Positions 44,903 through 55,026 of a DNA stretch of 64,000 nucleotides are shown here, one piece after another. The stretch comes from Sphingobacteriia bacterium RIFOXYC2_FULL_35_18 (GTDB taxonomy: Bacteria; Bacteroidota; Bacteroidia; Chitinophagales; Chitinophagaceae): contig MIAG01000001.1 of the NCBI GenBank assembly GCA_001829005.1, positions 959,007 to 1,023,006 of the forward strand, given 5' to 3'. Position 1 is the stretch's first letter. Each line of letters opens with the position of its first letter. The notes under the pieces are model-generated. The model had not been told where the DNA came from. It did not search any database and worked only from the letters and a program-made list of their open reading frames with translations. The position numbers were made by a program, and so were the translations under genes.

Positions 44903-46025
44903 GTGTTTATTGGGCATTGCCCTTAGTTCAACTTTAATGGGGAATGCACAGGACTCGGTAGCACCTGCGCCTAAGAAAACGTTTCGGAATTTTATTAATC
45001 CAGATTCATTGCCTTTGATGAATTTGCGGATTGTACCCATTCCTATCCTTACTTCCACCCCAGAAACGGGTGTTCGATTTGGTGGTGCGCTGGAATATTT
45101 TTTTAATGCAAAAGAAAAAGATTCCGAAGCAAGGGGGTCTTATATTCATGGCCAATTAACTTATAGCACATTGGGGCAATTTGAGGCAAAAGCCACTTGG
45201 CAAGTTTTTACCAAGGGGGAAAAATTTGTATTTCGTGGGTCTGCAGGATACAGCACGTACAATGATCGATTCTGGGGTATAGGTAATAATACCGTAGCCG
45301 AGAATAATTATTTAGCACAAGATTATAGTAGAATTTTTCTGGAATCTAGAACCTATCGCTTATTGAGAAATCAATGGTATATAGGTTTAAAGCTAGATTA
45401 CAATGATGTTTACAATGTAGTAAATAAGCGCCCACTAAGCATTACAGAACAACAGGTGTCGGGCATCAATGGAAGTAAATCATTAGGATTAGGTCCCGCC
45501 ATATTATATGAAGGGAGAGACTTTCCTTTTAGTGCACATAAGGGGGCTTTCGCAGAATTTTATTTTTCTAGGAATATATCTTTTAAAAACAATCCTTACG
45601 ATTTTAATACTTGGTTTCTAGACCTAAGAAAATTTTATCCTTTAACACCCAATAGTACCTTGGCTTTTCAGTTGAGTAGTATTCATACGTCGGGTAATGT
45701 TCCGTTAAGGGAATTACCTAGAGTGGGTGGATCTGTTTTAATGAGAGGATATTTTACCGGAAGATTTAGAGATCGATCTTTTACCGCTCTTCAAGCAGAA
45801 TATCGTTTTCATATATGGCGTTGGGTATATGGTGCAGCATTTGGTTCTGCTGGGTTGATTGATGACGCACCAAGCAGCTATTCTACTAACAATCTTTTAA
45901 AAGCGGGCGGGTTGGGTCTTCGTTTTCTCGTAAATAAGAAAAACAGAATGTTCCTTCGCTTAGATTATGCTCGAAACAGCACTGCTGGCGGAGCTTATTA
46001 TATTCGCTTGAACGAAGCATTTTAA
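44889..46025 (+). CDS. BamA/TamA-family outer-membrane protein
   Basis: A 378-residue protein with a signal peptide (about 1-20, ending GNAQ) followed by a 16-strand type barrel without POTRA domains. The RGY loop in VGGSVLMRGYFTGRFRD corresponds to the conserved (V/I)RGF motif of lid loop L6. The barrel ends with GAYYIRLNEAF, a C-terminal aromatic. Family members include short, POTRA-less 'surface antigen' proteins of unknown function. The start overlaps leuS by 14 bp. Confidence 0.82.
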   Translation: MWLYKCLLGIALSSTLMGNAQDSVAPAPKKTFRNFINPDSLPLMNLRIVPIPILTSTPETGVRFGGALEYFFNAKEKDSEARGSYIHGQLTYSTLGQFEAKATWQVFTKGEKFVFRGSAGYSTYNDRFWGIGNNTVAENNYLAQDYSRIFLESRTYRLLRNQWYIGLKLDYNDVYNVVNKRPLSITEQQVSGINGSKSLGLGPAILYEGRDFPFSAHKGAFAEFYFSRNISFKNNPYDFNTWFLDLRKFYPLTPNSTLAFQLSSIHTSGNVPLRELPRVGGSVLMRGYFTGRFRDRSFTALQAEYRFHIWRWVYGAAFGSAGLIDDAPSSYSTNNLLKAGGLGLRFLVNKKNRMFLRLDYARNSTAGGAYYIRLNEAF

Positions 46026-46082
46026 GTGTTCTTTTAAAGCTTCCTCCATATTTTACTATATTCATGGTCCAAATTCTGAACT

Positions 46083-48245
46083 ATGAATAAGTATATTTTA
46101 TCATTTGGGTTGCTTTTGCTTGCATACCCTGCTTTGGCCCAAAACAAAATGATCAGCAAGGCTGATTTGATGGCCAATAAATTACCGGAAAACTTTAGAA
46201 ATCCATTACCCCAATTCATGAAATGGTTGGATGATGATCGAGTGATTTTAAACCAAAAAATTCATCCAGATTCTGCTGCTAAGAATTATGTGATGGAAGT
46301 GAAATCAGGAAAGTTAGTTGTTGCAACACCCGATCAAATGAAAGGTGCCGCGCCTCCTACCAAAACGGTATCAGTTAAAAAAGCAGATTTATTTTATAAA
46401 AATGGAGACATCGAAAAGCAAATCACTTTTGATGCTGCCGAAGAAAAAAATCCTACTTTTTCTCCAGATAGTACCTATATCGCTTACACCAAATCAAATG
46501 ATTTGTACACCTATAATTTATTAACAAATAAAGAGACCAGACTTACTTTTAGTGGAACCAGTACTTCTTTAAATGGTTATGCAAGTTGGGTGTATTGGGA
46601 AGAGATTTTTGGTAGAGGAACTCGTTATCGCGCATTTTGGTGGAACCCCAATAGCAAACAATTGGCTTATATGCATTTTGATGAAAGCATGGTGCCAATG
46701 TTCCCTATTTACAGCAGTGAAGGTCAGCATGGCTTTATTGAAGAAACCCGCTATCCAAAGCCAGGCGATAAAAACCCAGAAGTAAAAGTTGGATTTGTTG
46801 GAGTTGATGGTGGTGCAACTACTTGGGCCGATTTTAATCCGAAAGACGACCAGTATTTTGGTTGGCCTGTTTGGAGAAATGATGGCAGCAGTTTATTGGT
46901 TCAATGGATTAATCGTGGCCAAGATCATTTGAAAATATTTGATGTTAATCCAGGAACTGGTGCTAAAAAAATCATGTATGAAGAACAACAGAAAACATGG
47001 GTAGATTTAGAAGACAGAGCTGGACAGCGCTTTACTTTCTTAAAAAATAAGCCAGCATTTATTTTAGAAAGTGATAAAACTGGATGGAATCATTTGTATT
47101 TGCACAATAACGATGGTAGTTTAATTAATCCTATTACTTCTGGAGAATTTACTGTATTGAATACAGAATTAATTGACGAGAAAAATGGAGTGGTTTATTT
47201 CACTGCAAGGGGCAAGGAAAATACTGCTCGTACAGATTTATACAGCGTAAAAATGAATGGCTCAGAAATGAAGCGATTAACCTTTGGCGATTATAATCAT
47301 ACACAAGTTAGATTATCACCTAATGGTAAGTATTTTGTTACGTCTTACAGTAATACCACTACTCCTACTAAAATGACTTTATTAGATGGTAAGGGAAAAA
47401 TAGTACGTGAATTGGGTGATGCTAAAGGAGCTGCAATGAGCGAATATCAAATTGCAAAGACCGAATTTATCCGCATCAAAAGTGCAGATGGGCTGTTTGA
47501 ATTACCAGCTCAAGTAACTTGGCCTGCCAATATGGATCCTAATAAAAAGTACCCCATGTTGGTAGATATTTATGGCGGTCCTAATGCTGGGAATACCTGG
47601 GATAGTTGGAGCTGGAGTCCTATTCGTGAAATCTATTCTCAAGAAGGATTGATCCATGTTAAGTTTGATCACCGTGCCAGTGGCCATTTTGGAAAAGCAG
47701 GGGTAAACTATATGCACCGCAATTTAGGTTTCTGGGAAATGCAAGACTATATGCATATGGCAAAGTGGTTCATTCAAAATGGACAAGCAGATCCTACAAA
47801 GATTGCCATAACTGGCTTTAGTTATGGTGGCTATATGAGCACATATGCATTAACTTATGGTTCATCTGTATTTACCCATGCTATGGCAGGTGGATCTGTA
47901 ATTGATTGGAAATTATACGATAGTCATTACACCGAAAAATTCATGGACACTCCTGCAGAAAATCCAGAGGGTTATAAGAGCGGTAATGTATTAACCCATA
48001 TTGATAAATTCAAAGGAGTATTGCAACTGGTTCATGGAACAATGGATGACAATGTCCACATGCAAAACAGTATTCAATTGGTTAGTGCTTTACAAGACAA
48101 AGGAAAAGATTTTGAATTCATGTTATATCCAGGAGGAAGACACGGTTGGGGCGGAGCCAAGGGCAATCACTTCAATAATTTAAAAACCAAGTTTATTTAT
48201 AAGCACTTATTAAGCAAGGAAGTTCCAAAAGGAATGTTGCGCTAA
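46083..48245 (+). CDS. Dipeptidyl-peptidase IV-type serine protease (S9B)
   Basis: A 720-residue exported protease with a signal peptide (1-20, ending ALAQ). The N-terminal eight-bladed propeller domain (about 45-440) carries WVYWEEIFGR with the double Glu that binds the substrate amino terminus. The C-terminal alpha/beta-hydrolase has the nucleophile in GFSYGGY (Ser near 580), the acid in MDDNVH (about 656) and the base in GGRHGWGG (about 687). It would remove X-Pro or X-Ala dipeptides in the periplasm. A terminator follows. Confidence 0.92.
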   Translation: MNKYILSFGLLLLAYPALAQNKMISKADLMANKLPENFRNPLPQFMKWLDDDRVILNQKIHPDSAAKNYVMEVKSGKLVVATPDQMKGAAPPTKTVSVKKADLFYKNGDIEKQITFDAAEEKNPTFSPDSTYIAYTKSNDLYTYNLLTNKETRLTFSGTSTSLNGYASWVYWEEIFGRGTRYRAFWWNPNSKQLAYMHFDESMVPMFPIYSSEGQHGFIEETRYPKPGDKNPEVKVGFVGVDGGATTWADFNPKDDQYFGWPVWRNDGSSLLVQWINRGQDHLKIFDVNPGTGAKKIMYEEQQKTWVDLEDRAGQRFTFLKNKPAFILESDKTGWNHLYLHNNDGSLINPITSGEFTVLNTELIDEKNGVVYFTARGKENTARTDLYSVKMNGSEMKRLTFGDYNHTQVRLSPNGKYFVTSYSNTTTPTKMTLLDGKGKIVRELGDAKGAAMSEYQIAKTEFIRIKSADGLFELPAQVTWPANMDPNKKYPMLVDIYGGPNAGNTWDSWSWSPIREIYSQEGLIHVKFDHRASGHFGKAGVNYMHRNLGFWEMQDYMHMAKWFIQNGQADPTKIAITGFSYGGYMSTYALTYGSSVFTHAMAGGSVIDWKLYDSHYTEKFMDTPAENPEGYKSGNVLTHIDKFKGVLQLVHGTMDDNVHMQNSIQLVSALQDKGKDFEFMLYPGGRHGWGGAKGNHFNNLKTKFIYKHLLSKEVPKGMLR

Positions 48246-48269
48246 ACAGGCTTAATGCTGATTTTAAAG

Positions 48270-48299
48270 GCCACTCATTTATATGGGTGGCTTTTTTTG
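48270..48299 (+). terminator. Rho-independent terminator after the DPP-IV gene
   Basis: GCCACTCAT (48270-48278) pairs with ATGGGTGGC (48283-48291), with one G-U, over a 4-nt loop and then seven Ts. It makes a start at 48283 for the next gene impossible and supports ATG 48340. Confidence 0.8.
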
Positions 48300-48339
48300 T
48301 TATACAATTACACTTACTTTCAGTATTCAAATTGCATTT

Positions 48340-51300
48340 ATGATTACCAAGAAAATATGGGTATTATTGGGCTTAACTGTTCAGACCCTTTCCGCGCAAA
48401 CGATTGCTCCTCGTTTTTTATCTCATCCCGTTTTATCTCCTGATGCACAAACAGTGGTATTTAGTTTTGAAGGAGATCTTTGGAAAGCATCCACTGCAGA
48501 CTTGCAAGCTACTCGATTAACTGCCATGCAAGGATATGAAACAACCCCACGTATTTCCCCAGATGGAAAATGGTTGGCTTTTACGGGTGAACAAATGGGT
48601 AATTCCGATGTCTATATCATGCCCTTGAATGGAGGTGAAGTAAAACAGCTTACTTTTCATAGCGCAGCAGACCTTGTAGCTAATTTTAGTTGGGATAGCA
48701 AAACCATTTATTTTACCTCAAGCAGGTATGGTCCTGCATCTGCTTATACGGTGGGCATTAATGGAGGTACGCCAAAGCGTTTATTTGCCGATCATTATTT
48801 TTTGATGGATCATTTAATTGCTGAACATCCTACTACTGGCGATATTTATTTTAATGATACTTGGGAAAGCAATAATCAAGTGGCAAGAAAAAGATACAAA
48901 GGGCCATTTAACCCAGATATTCAATCATTTAATTTAACAACCAAAGCATATAAAAAGCATACGGATTGGGTGGGTAAAGATTTTGCAACTACCATCGATC
49001 AGAAGGGGGTTATTTATTTTATTTCTGATGAAGCCAATGGTGAGTATAACTTATACACTTTTAACAATGGTAAAAAAACAGCCCTCACGCAATTTAATAG
49101 CTCTATTAAAACGCCTGTTGTAAGTGCAAATGGGGGGTATGTGGTTTTTGAAAAAGATTATCAATTGTGGTGGTATAATGTGGCTAATAAAAAAGCTAGC
49201 CCATTGAATATACAACTGTATAGAAACCAAGTTTTACCTGCACAAAAAGAATATGATGTGCGTGGAAAGATAGGTGCTATGGATATTTCACCGGATGGTA
49301 AAAAAATAGCTTTTATTTCAAGAGGTGAATTATTTGTAAGTGATGTAGAAGGAAAGTTTGTAAAGCAAATCAATAAGGGAAATACGGAAAGAGCCAGAGA
49401 AGTAAAGTGGTTAGCAGATAATAACACTTTAGTATTTAATGAAACAGTAGATGGCTATTTAAATATTTTTTCTGTAACGGCTGATGGATCTACTATGCCT
49501 AAAAAAATCACCAACCTAACAAAGGACAATCGTTCTTTGGTGTTAAATAAATCAAAATCTAAAATGGTTTATTTAAGTGGGAGAGATGAAGTGGTGTTAA
49601 TGGATACCAAAACGTTTGAGACAAAAATAGTTGTTAAAGATGAAATCTGGGCTATGCAAAACTCTAGCCCAGGCTTCTCTCCGAATGATGACTACTTAGT
49701 ATTTACAGTAGTTAAAAATTTTGAACAAGACATTTTGATTCATCATATCAAACAAAATCAAACGTATAATTTAACCAACTCAGGTGTAACAGAAGCAGAT
49801 CCTATTTGGTCGCCTGATGGGAAGTATATTTATTTTGTGAGTAATAGGACCAAGCCTTCTTATCCATTTGGCATGGCTAATCCAAGAATATTTAGAATGG
49901 CTTTAGAAAAATTAGATGAGCCATTTCGGTCAGATAAATTCAACGATCTATTTAAAGTAGAAAAGAAAGACTCTACTAAACCTGCCATGGTCATCAATAT
50001 TGATTTTAATGGATTGATGGAAAGATTGGAACAGGTAGGGCCCAATTTTGGTTCACAGTATTTATTAAATGTGTTGAAGAAAGGCGATAAAACAACTTTA
50101 CTTTATATCAGTGATCATGCAGAAGGAAAAATGTCACTTTGGAAAACTGTATTAGATCCTTTCGAACCTAGTAAAACAGAAAGAATAAATGGAATAGATG
50201 CCAACAGCATTGATTATGCTGAAGCAGGGGATAAAATGTTTTTACTAGGAAACGGTAATATCTACAAGTTTAATCTGGATGCTAATAAAGCAGATATGGT
50301 TAGTATTACGCAAACATTTCAAAGAAGTTTAGCAGCTGAGTTTAAACAAATATTTCAGGAAACCTGGGCGCAAGTGGAGCAAAATTTTTACGATGAAAAA
50401 TTTCATGGAGTAGATTGGCGCGCAATGAAAAAGAAATATGAAGCTTACGTGCCAGCACTCAATACTAGAGCAGACTTGAGGGTGTTATTGAATGATTTAT
50501 TAGGAGAGTTAAATTCATCTCACCAAGGATTTTCTTCTTTTGGTGAAGAAGAAACCATTCGATTGGTTAACCGAACTATGGAAACGGGTATTCGTTTTGA
50601 TAATGATCAACCTTACACCGTTAAAGATGTGATAGCCAATACCGCAGCCGATAAAAAATCAATTGATGTTTTGCCTGGAGATATTTTAATAAAAGTAAAT
50701 AATGAAACAGTCGATATTACTAAAGACCGAAACAGCTATTTTAGTAAGCCAAGTTTCGATAGAGAATTGCAATTGGTATTTAATCGAAATGGCAAACAAA
50801 TAACTGTAAACATTCATCCTCAAAGAACCGTTGCAGCTAACTTATACGATGAATGGATCAAGAATAATCAAGCAATTGTAGATGTTAAAACCAATAAAAA
50901 AGTAGCTTATCATACTATGAAAGATATGGGCTTGGGTGAATTAGAGAAATTTTTCATTGATATGACCCAAGACCTATACCAAAAAGATGCATTGATTTTA
51001 GACCTTCGATATAATACTGGTGGAAATGTACATGATGAAGTATTGAAGTTTTTGAGTCAGAAAACTTATTTGCGTTGGAAATATCGTGAGGGTAAACTGA
51101 CTCCTCAATCTAATTTCGGACCATCTGATAAACCCATTGTATTGTTGATTAACGAACAATCTTTAAGTGATGCAGAAATGACCGCCGCCGGATTTAAAGC
51201 GTTGAAGTTGGGTAAAATTATAGGGATGCCTACTTATCGCTGGATTATTTTTACCAGCGGGGCAGGATTGGTAGATGGGTCATTTGTTCGTTTACCTAGT

Positions 51301-51450
51301 TGGGGTTGTTATAGTTTAGATGGGAATGATTTAGAATTAACAGGGGTGTCACCAGATATACAAGTGCCATTAAATTTTAATGATAAAATCAATAAAAGGG
51401 ATCCTCAGTTAGACAAAGCCATTGAAGAAGTGCTAAAGCAGTTGAAATAA
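48340..51450 (+). CDS. Tricorn-like protease (propeller, PDZ and S41 domains)
   Basis: A 1036-residue exported protease from ATG 48340 (MITKKIWVLLGLTVQTLSAQ, a signal peptide). N-terminal beta-propeller repeats (LSPDAQTVVFSFEGDLW, ISPDGKWLAFTGE) form two propellers; then come a helical region, a PDZ domain (around DVLPGDILIKVNNE) and a C-terminal S41 peptidase. The catalytic serine is in NEQSLSDAEM (Ser near 943), with DLRYNTGG before it. It resembles the archaeal tricorn protease, which processes peptides from the proteasome. With the adjacent DPP-IV gene it suggests a peptide degradation pathway in the periplasm. Confidence 0.88.
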   Translation: MITKKIWVLLGLTVQTLSAQTIAPRFLSHPVLSPDAQTVVFSFEGDLWKASTADLQATRLTAMQGYETTPRISPDGKWLAFTGEQMGNSDVYIMPLNGGEVKQLTFHSAADLVANFSWDSKTIYFTSSRYGPASAYTVGINGGTPKRLFADHYFLMDHLIAEHPTTGDIYFNDTWESNNQVARKRYKGPFNPDIQSFNLTTKAYKKHTDWVGKDFATTIDQKGVIYFISDEANGEYNLYTFNNGKKTALTQFNSSIKTPVVSANGGYVVFEKDYQLWWYNVANKKASPLNIQLYRNQVLPAQKEYDVRGKIGAMDISPDGKKIAFISRGELFVSDVEGKFVKQINKGNTERAREVKWLADNNTLVFNETVDGYLNIFSVTADGSTMPKKITNLTKDNRSLVLNKSKSKMVYLSGRDEVVLMDTKTFETKIVVKDEIWAMQNSSPGFSPNDDYLVFTVVKNFEQDILIHHIKQNQTYNLTNSGVTEADPIWSPDGKYIYFVSNRTKPSYPFGMANPRIFRMALEKLDEPFRSDKFNDLFKVEKKDSTKPAMVINIDFNGLMERLEQVGPNFGSQYLLNVLKKGDKTTLLYISDHAEGKMSLWKTVLDPFEPSKTERINGIDANSIDYAEAGDKMFLLGNGNIYKFNLDANKADMVSITQTFQRSLAAEFKQIFQETWAQVEQNFYDEKFHGVDWRAMKKKYEAYVPALNTRADLRVLLNDLLGELNSSHQGFSSFGEEETIRLVNRTMETGIRFDNDQPYTVKDVIANTAADKKSIDVLPGDILIKVNNETVDITKDRNSYFSKPSFDRELQLVFNRNGKQITVNIHPQRTVAANLYDEWIKNNQAIVDVKTNKKVAYHTMKDMGLGELEKFFIDMTQDLYQKDALILDLRYNTGGNVHDEVLKFLSQKTYLRWKYREGKLTPQSNFGPSDKPIVLLINEQSLSDAEMTAAGFKALKLGKIIGMPTYRWIIFTSGAGLVDGSFVRLPSWGCYSLDGNDLELTGVSPDIQVPLNFNDKINKRDPQLDKAIEEVLKQLK

Positions 51451-51463
51451 TTTATATTGAGGT

Positions 51464-52699
51464 ATGTATTTTGATTTTAACTGGCGCAGCAGTCTATTAC
51501 TGATTTTCTTTTTTCATGGATTGGTTTATGCATTCTTATTATTTAGGAAAGCATATCAACAGGATCGTCCCTCAGACAATTGGTTGGGATTGCTTTTATT
51601 AATGGGAATCTTATACATATGTCCATGGATGTTGGGTTATGCAGGATGGTATTGGGGAACTGAATGTTTAGAATGTAGGAATTTTATGTTCTATGTTCCT
51701 ATGAATCATACCCTGCTCATGGGGCCTGTCATCTTCATGTATATACGCAGTTTATTAAATCCCTCTTTTACTTTCCGAAAATTAGATCGCTGGCATTTTG
51801 TACCTGGTATTGTGTATATTATTTGGACAATTATTGTAGCAGTCACCGATAGGCTGATTCTTAAAAGGTATTATTTAATGGATGGACAAAATGATCCAGA
51901 CTTTGATACCTGGTACCAGGCAATTGGATTTTTTAGTTTGCTCATATATCTGGTACTCAGCTTGCGCTATTATTTAATGTATCGCGCTTTTATTGTTCAA
52001 GAACTGTCATTTGCAGACACTGTTCAATTTAAATGGGTCAGAAATTTCTTGATTGCTTGTTTTATTTATTTTTTCTCAACCATTTTTTTAGATATCCTAA
52101 GACTAGCTGGAGTTAATATTGGTTATCAAGATACTTGGTGGTATTATTTGTTGTTTGCCTTTATATTCTATTATATAGCAATAACAGGATATGCCCATTC
52201 TATAGAACAGAAAAAGAAATTTGAGTTAGATTTTTTGCGCTACCAAATGCCTTTTTTAATAGGGGGTGGATCTGGGCCTCAAGAAAGTCCAATAGAAGAC
52301 GCTGCTTTTGAAGTTATGCTAGATGCTGCTACCCCAGCGGTTGAAGGTTCATCAGAAAGCTTTATTCCCCCTGAATGGATAAAGAAAGTAACACAAGCCA
52401 TGGTTAGCGAAAAAATGTATCGCAACCCTGAGCTCACATTAACCGATTTGGCCAATCATCTAGGTACCAATCCTTCCTTATTGTCTAAAATTATTAATAG
52501 AAGTTTTGGTAAAAATTTTAATGATTATGTAAATCAACATCGGGTATTAGAAGTAAAAGAAAATCTAGCCAATCCCAATAATGCCCATTTAACCATCATG
52601 AGTTTGGCTTATGATGCTGGCTTTAATAGTAAGGCAACATTCAATAGAGCGTTTAAAAAATTTACGGGAGACAATCCTAAAAGGTATCAAATTAAGTAA
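51464..52699 (+). CDS. Membrane-bound AraC-family transcriptional regulator
   Basis: A 411-residue protein with seven predicted membrane helices in the N-terminal part (about residues 8-245), followed by a linker and a C-terminal AraC-type DNA-binding domain: NPELTLTDLANHLGTNPSLL, then IMSLAYDAGFNSKATFNRAFKKFTGDNP, the two helix-turn-helix units. Such proteins couple an envelope or small-molecule signal directly to transcription. It is 13 bp after the tricorn-like gene and precedes a receptor gene with a perfect inverted repeat in front of it, its likely target. Confidence 0.88.
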   Translation: MYFDFNWRSSLLLIFFFHGLVYAFLLFRKAYQQDRPSDNWLGLLLLMGILYICPWMLGYAGWYWGTECLECRNFMFYVPMNHTLLMGPVIFMYIRSLLNPSFTFRKLDRWHFVPGIVYIIWTIIVAVTDRLILKRYYLMDGQNDPDFDTWYQAIGFFSLLIYLVLSLRYYLMYRAFIVQELSFADTVQFKWVRNFLIACFIYFFSTIFLDILRLAGVNIGYQDTWWYYLLFAFIFYYIAITGYAHSIEQKKKFELDFLRYQMPFLIGGGSGPQESPIEDAAFEVMLDAATPAVEGSSESFIPPEWIKKVTQAMVSEKMYRNPELTLTDLANHLGTNPSLLSKIINRSFGKNFNDYVNQHRVLEVKENLANPNNAHLTIMSLAYDAGFNSKATFNRAFKKFTGDNPKRYQIK

Positions 52700-52732
52700 G
52701 ATTAAAATTCTAACTGGTTCATTATCAATGCA

Positions 52733-52771
52733 TCATAATTTGATACTCCTTTAGTGTGTCTCAAATTATGA
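52733..52771. promoter_or_regulatory. Perfect 11-bp inverted repeat upstream of the barrel receptor gene
   Basis: TCATAATTTGA (52733-52743) and TCAAATTATGA (52761-52771) are exact reverse complements separated by 17 nt. A TTTG that could serve as the -33 element starts at the next base, 52772-52775. No T-run follows, so this is more like a regulatory site than a terminator. Confidence 0.5.
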
Positions 52772-52825
52772 TTTGAGGCGGCAAACTTTTGTTGTGGGTG
52801 CATTTTGCAGTCACAAACGAAAACC

Positions 52826-55003
52826 ATGCAAAAATTATTGACGATTTGTTTATTGTTGATCGGCACCCTTTCCAAGGCCCAAACCACTACTTTATCAGAT
52901 ACACTTAAAGCCACCATTACTACCGAACTGACTGTTGTATCTAATAGGCCATTTATTAGAACTTTAGTAGACAAAACAGTATTGAACATTGCAGCAAAAC
53001 CTTCTGCTACTGGTCAAAATGCCCTTGAGTTGTTGAAACTGGCTCCAGGTGTAGTGGTAGACCCCAATGAAAATATTCAAATGGGTGGCAAAAATGGGGT
53101 TACTGTATTAATAGACAACCAAAATACCCAGTTGTCTGCACAAGACCTTGCTCAATTATTAAAGAGCATTGAATCGGACAATATCAAAGAAATTGAAATC
53201 ATAGCTAATCCATCTGCTAAATACGATGCAGCTGGTAATGCGGGTATCATCAATATTTTGCTAAAAAAGAGTTTGACCAATGGGTTTAATGGATCGCTAA
53301 CGGGGAATTTTACCCAGAGTACCCATCACCGTTCTAGTGCCTCTATTAATTTGAACTTTAGAAAAAATAAATGGAATTGGTTTGGCAATTTGGGCACCAA
53401 TGCTGGATACCAAGAAACCATTGCCAACAATGACAGAAAATTAATTGGTCAGCAATTGGTGCAACGCGGTATTGAAAAAGATCAATTTGGTGGAAACAAT
53501 GCTAGGGTAGGAGTAGATTATGCGCTTAACAAAAAAACAACTATTGGTATACTTTGGTTGCGCAATACTAGGTTTACGAATATGGATAATGCCAATTTAA
53601 CGGCTATTCAACAGTTGGGTGTTTTAGATACCAATGTAATAACCAATAGCATTGCCCCCAATCAATTTAAGCGCAATAATTACAACTTGAATTATCGCTG
53701 GATTAACGGAGATAAACAAAGTTTAAATATTGATGCAGATTATACTCAATTTTTTGCAGGTTTAAATAATCTTGTGAATGTATTAACCATCCCAGCCAAT
53801 AGCGCTAATGCCCCTGAAAGAGCCATCAACAATGAAGCAGATGTGAATATTCAAATCAGTAGTATCAGAGCAGATTATACACAAAAATTAACTGATCAAA
53901 TAAAATTAGAAACAGGATTTAAGTCGGTTTATTCCTTGTCAAATAACGGATTATTGGTTTCACAAAATCAAAATGGAATTTTTAAAGCAGATACAGGAAA
54001 GTCTAATCAATTTCAATTTAAAGAGTTTATTCATGCAGCCTATTTAAGCATCCAAGCCAATTATAAGCAATGGTCTATTCAAGCAGGTTTAAGAGCAGAG
54101 CAAACTTCGGTAAATGGCTTATCCACCAGTTTGCTTAAACAAGCCACCATTAAACCGGATACGACTTATTTAAATTTATTTCCAACCCTTTTTGTTCAGT
54201 ATCAAATCAAGCAAAATCATCAATTGGGATTTACTTTTACCAAAAGAATAGATAGGCCTAATTACCAAGATCAGAATCCTTTTATTTATCAATTGGATGC
54301 GTTTAATAGTGAGCAAGGCAATCCTTATTTGATACCTCAAATTACTTATGGAGCAGAATTGAGCTACACTTATAAATATGCTACGAATGTTAAAGTACAA
54401 TACGGTATTACCCATAACTATATTGAGCAATTAACTTATCAAGTAGGTAAAAATACCATCCAAACTCCACAGAATGCGGGTACCAGAAAAATGCTCAATA
54501 TTAGTATTAGTAGTCCAGTACCTGTAAATAATTGGTTGAATATGTATATCAGTCTTTCTCCTTTTTATCAGTCGTATCAAGTAGCACTGAATGGTTTTGG
54601 AACACTTGAAAATCGTTCTCAAAGCAGTTGGGGTATGAATGGGTATATGAGTCAAAATTTTTCATTGGGTAAAAATTGGAATGCAGATATCAGTGGCTGG
54701 TATAATTTTCAAAATGCCACTACCATTTATCGTTCAAAAGCTTTGGGTAGCATTAATATTGGAGTGAGTAAAAAAGTTTTGAAGGATCAAGCAACCATTA
54801 AATTGGCCATCACTGATTTGCTGAATACACAACGTTGGGAACAAACAGCAACTACCAATACTTTAGATTTAAGAACGTATCGTAAATGGGAAAGCAGAAA
54901 TATCGCTATAAGTTTTAGCTATCGATTTGGCAACAGTAAAATAAAAAGTGCCCGTGATAGAGAAACTGGTTCTAGTGCAGAAATTGATCGTATCAAGCAA
55001 TAA
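52826..55003 (+). CDS. Outer-membrane beta-barrel protein, TonB-receptor-like (OMP_b-brl_3)
   Basis: A 725-residue outer-membrane protein from ATG 52826 (MQKLLTICLLLIGTLSKAQ signal peptide); the TTG at 52805 is not needed. A plug-like domain holds ALELLKLAPGVVVDPNENIQ, MGGKNGVTVLIDNQNTQL, KEIEIIANPSAKYDAAGNAG and INILLKK. The barrel follows, with a short polar tail after the last strand (RFGNSKIKSARDRETGSS), normal for this family. There is no carboxypeptidase-like N-terminal domain. The substrate is unknown. Control by the preceding AraC-type gene is likely from context. Confidence 0.85.
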   Translation: MQKLLTICLLLIGTLSKAQTTTLSDTLKATITTELTVVSNRPFIRTLVDKTVLNIAAKPSATGQNALELLKLAPGVVVDPNENIQMGGKNGVTVLIDNQNTQLSAQDLAQLLKSIESDNIKEIEIIANPSAKYDAAGNAGIINILLKKSLTNGFNGSLTGNFTQSTHHRSSASINLNFRKNKWNWFGNLGTNAGYQETIANNDRKLIGQQLVQRGIEKDQFGGNNARVGVDYALNKKTTIGILWLRNTRFTNMDNANLTAIQQLGVLDTNVITNSIAPNQFKRNNYNLNYRWINGDKQSLNIDADYTQFFAGLNNLVNVLTIPANSANAPERAINNEADVNIQISSIRADYTQKLTDQIKLETGFKSVYSLSNNGLLVSQNQNGIFKADTGKSNQFQFKEFIHAAYLSIQANYKQWSIQAGLRAEQTSVNGLSTSLLKQATIKPDTTYLNLFPTLFVQYQIKQNHQLGFTFTKRIDRPNYQDQNPFIYQLDAFNSEQGNPYLIPQITYGAELSYTYKYATNVKVQYGITHNYIEQLTYQVGKNTIQTPQNAGTRKMLNISISSPVPVNNWLNMYISLSPFYQSYQVALNGFGTLENRSQSSWGMNGYMSQNFSLGKNWNADISGWYNFQNATTIYRSKALGSINIGVSKKVLKDQATIKLAITDLLNTQRWEQTATTNTLDLRTYRKWESRNIAISFSYRFGNSKIKSARDRETGSSAEIDRIKQ

Positions 55004-55026
55004 ATTAATCATCTAAAAAAACGAAA

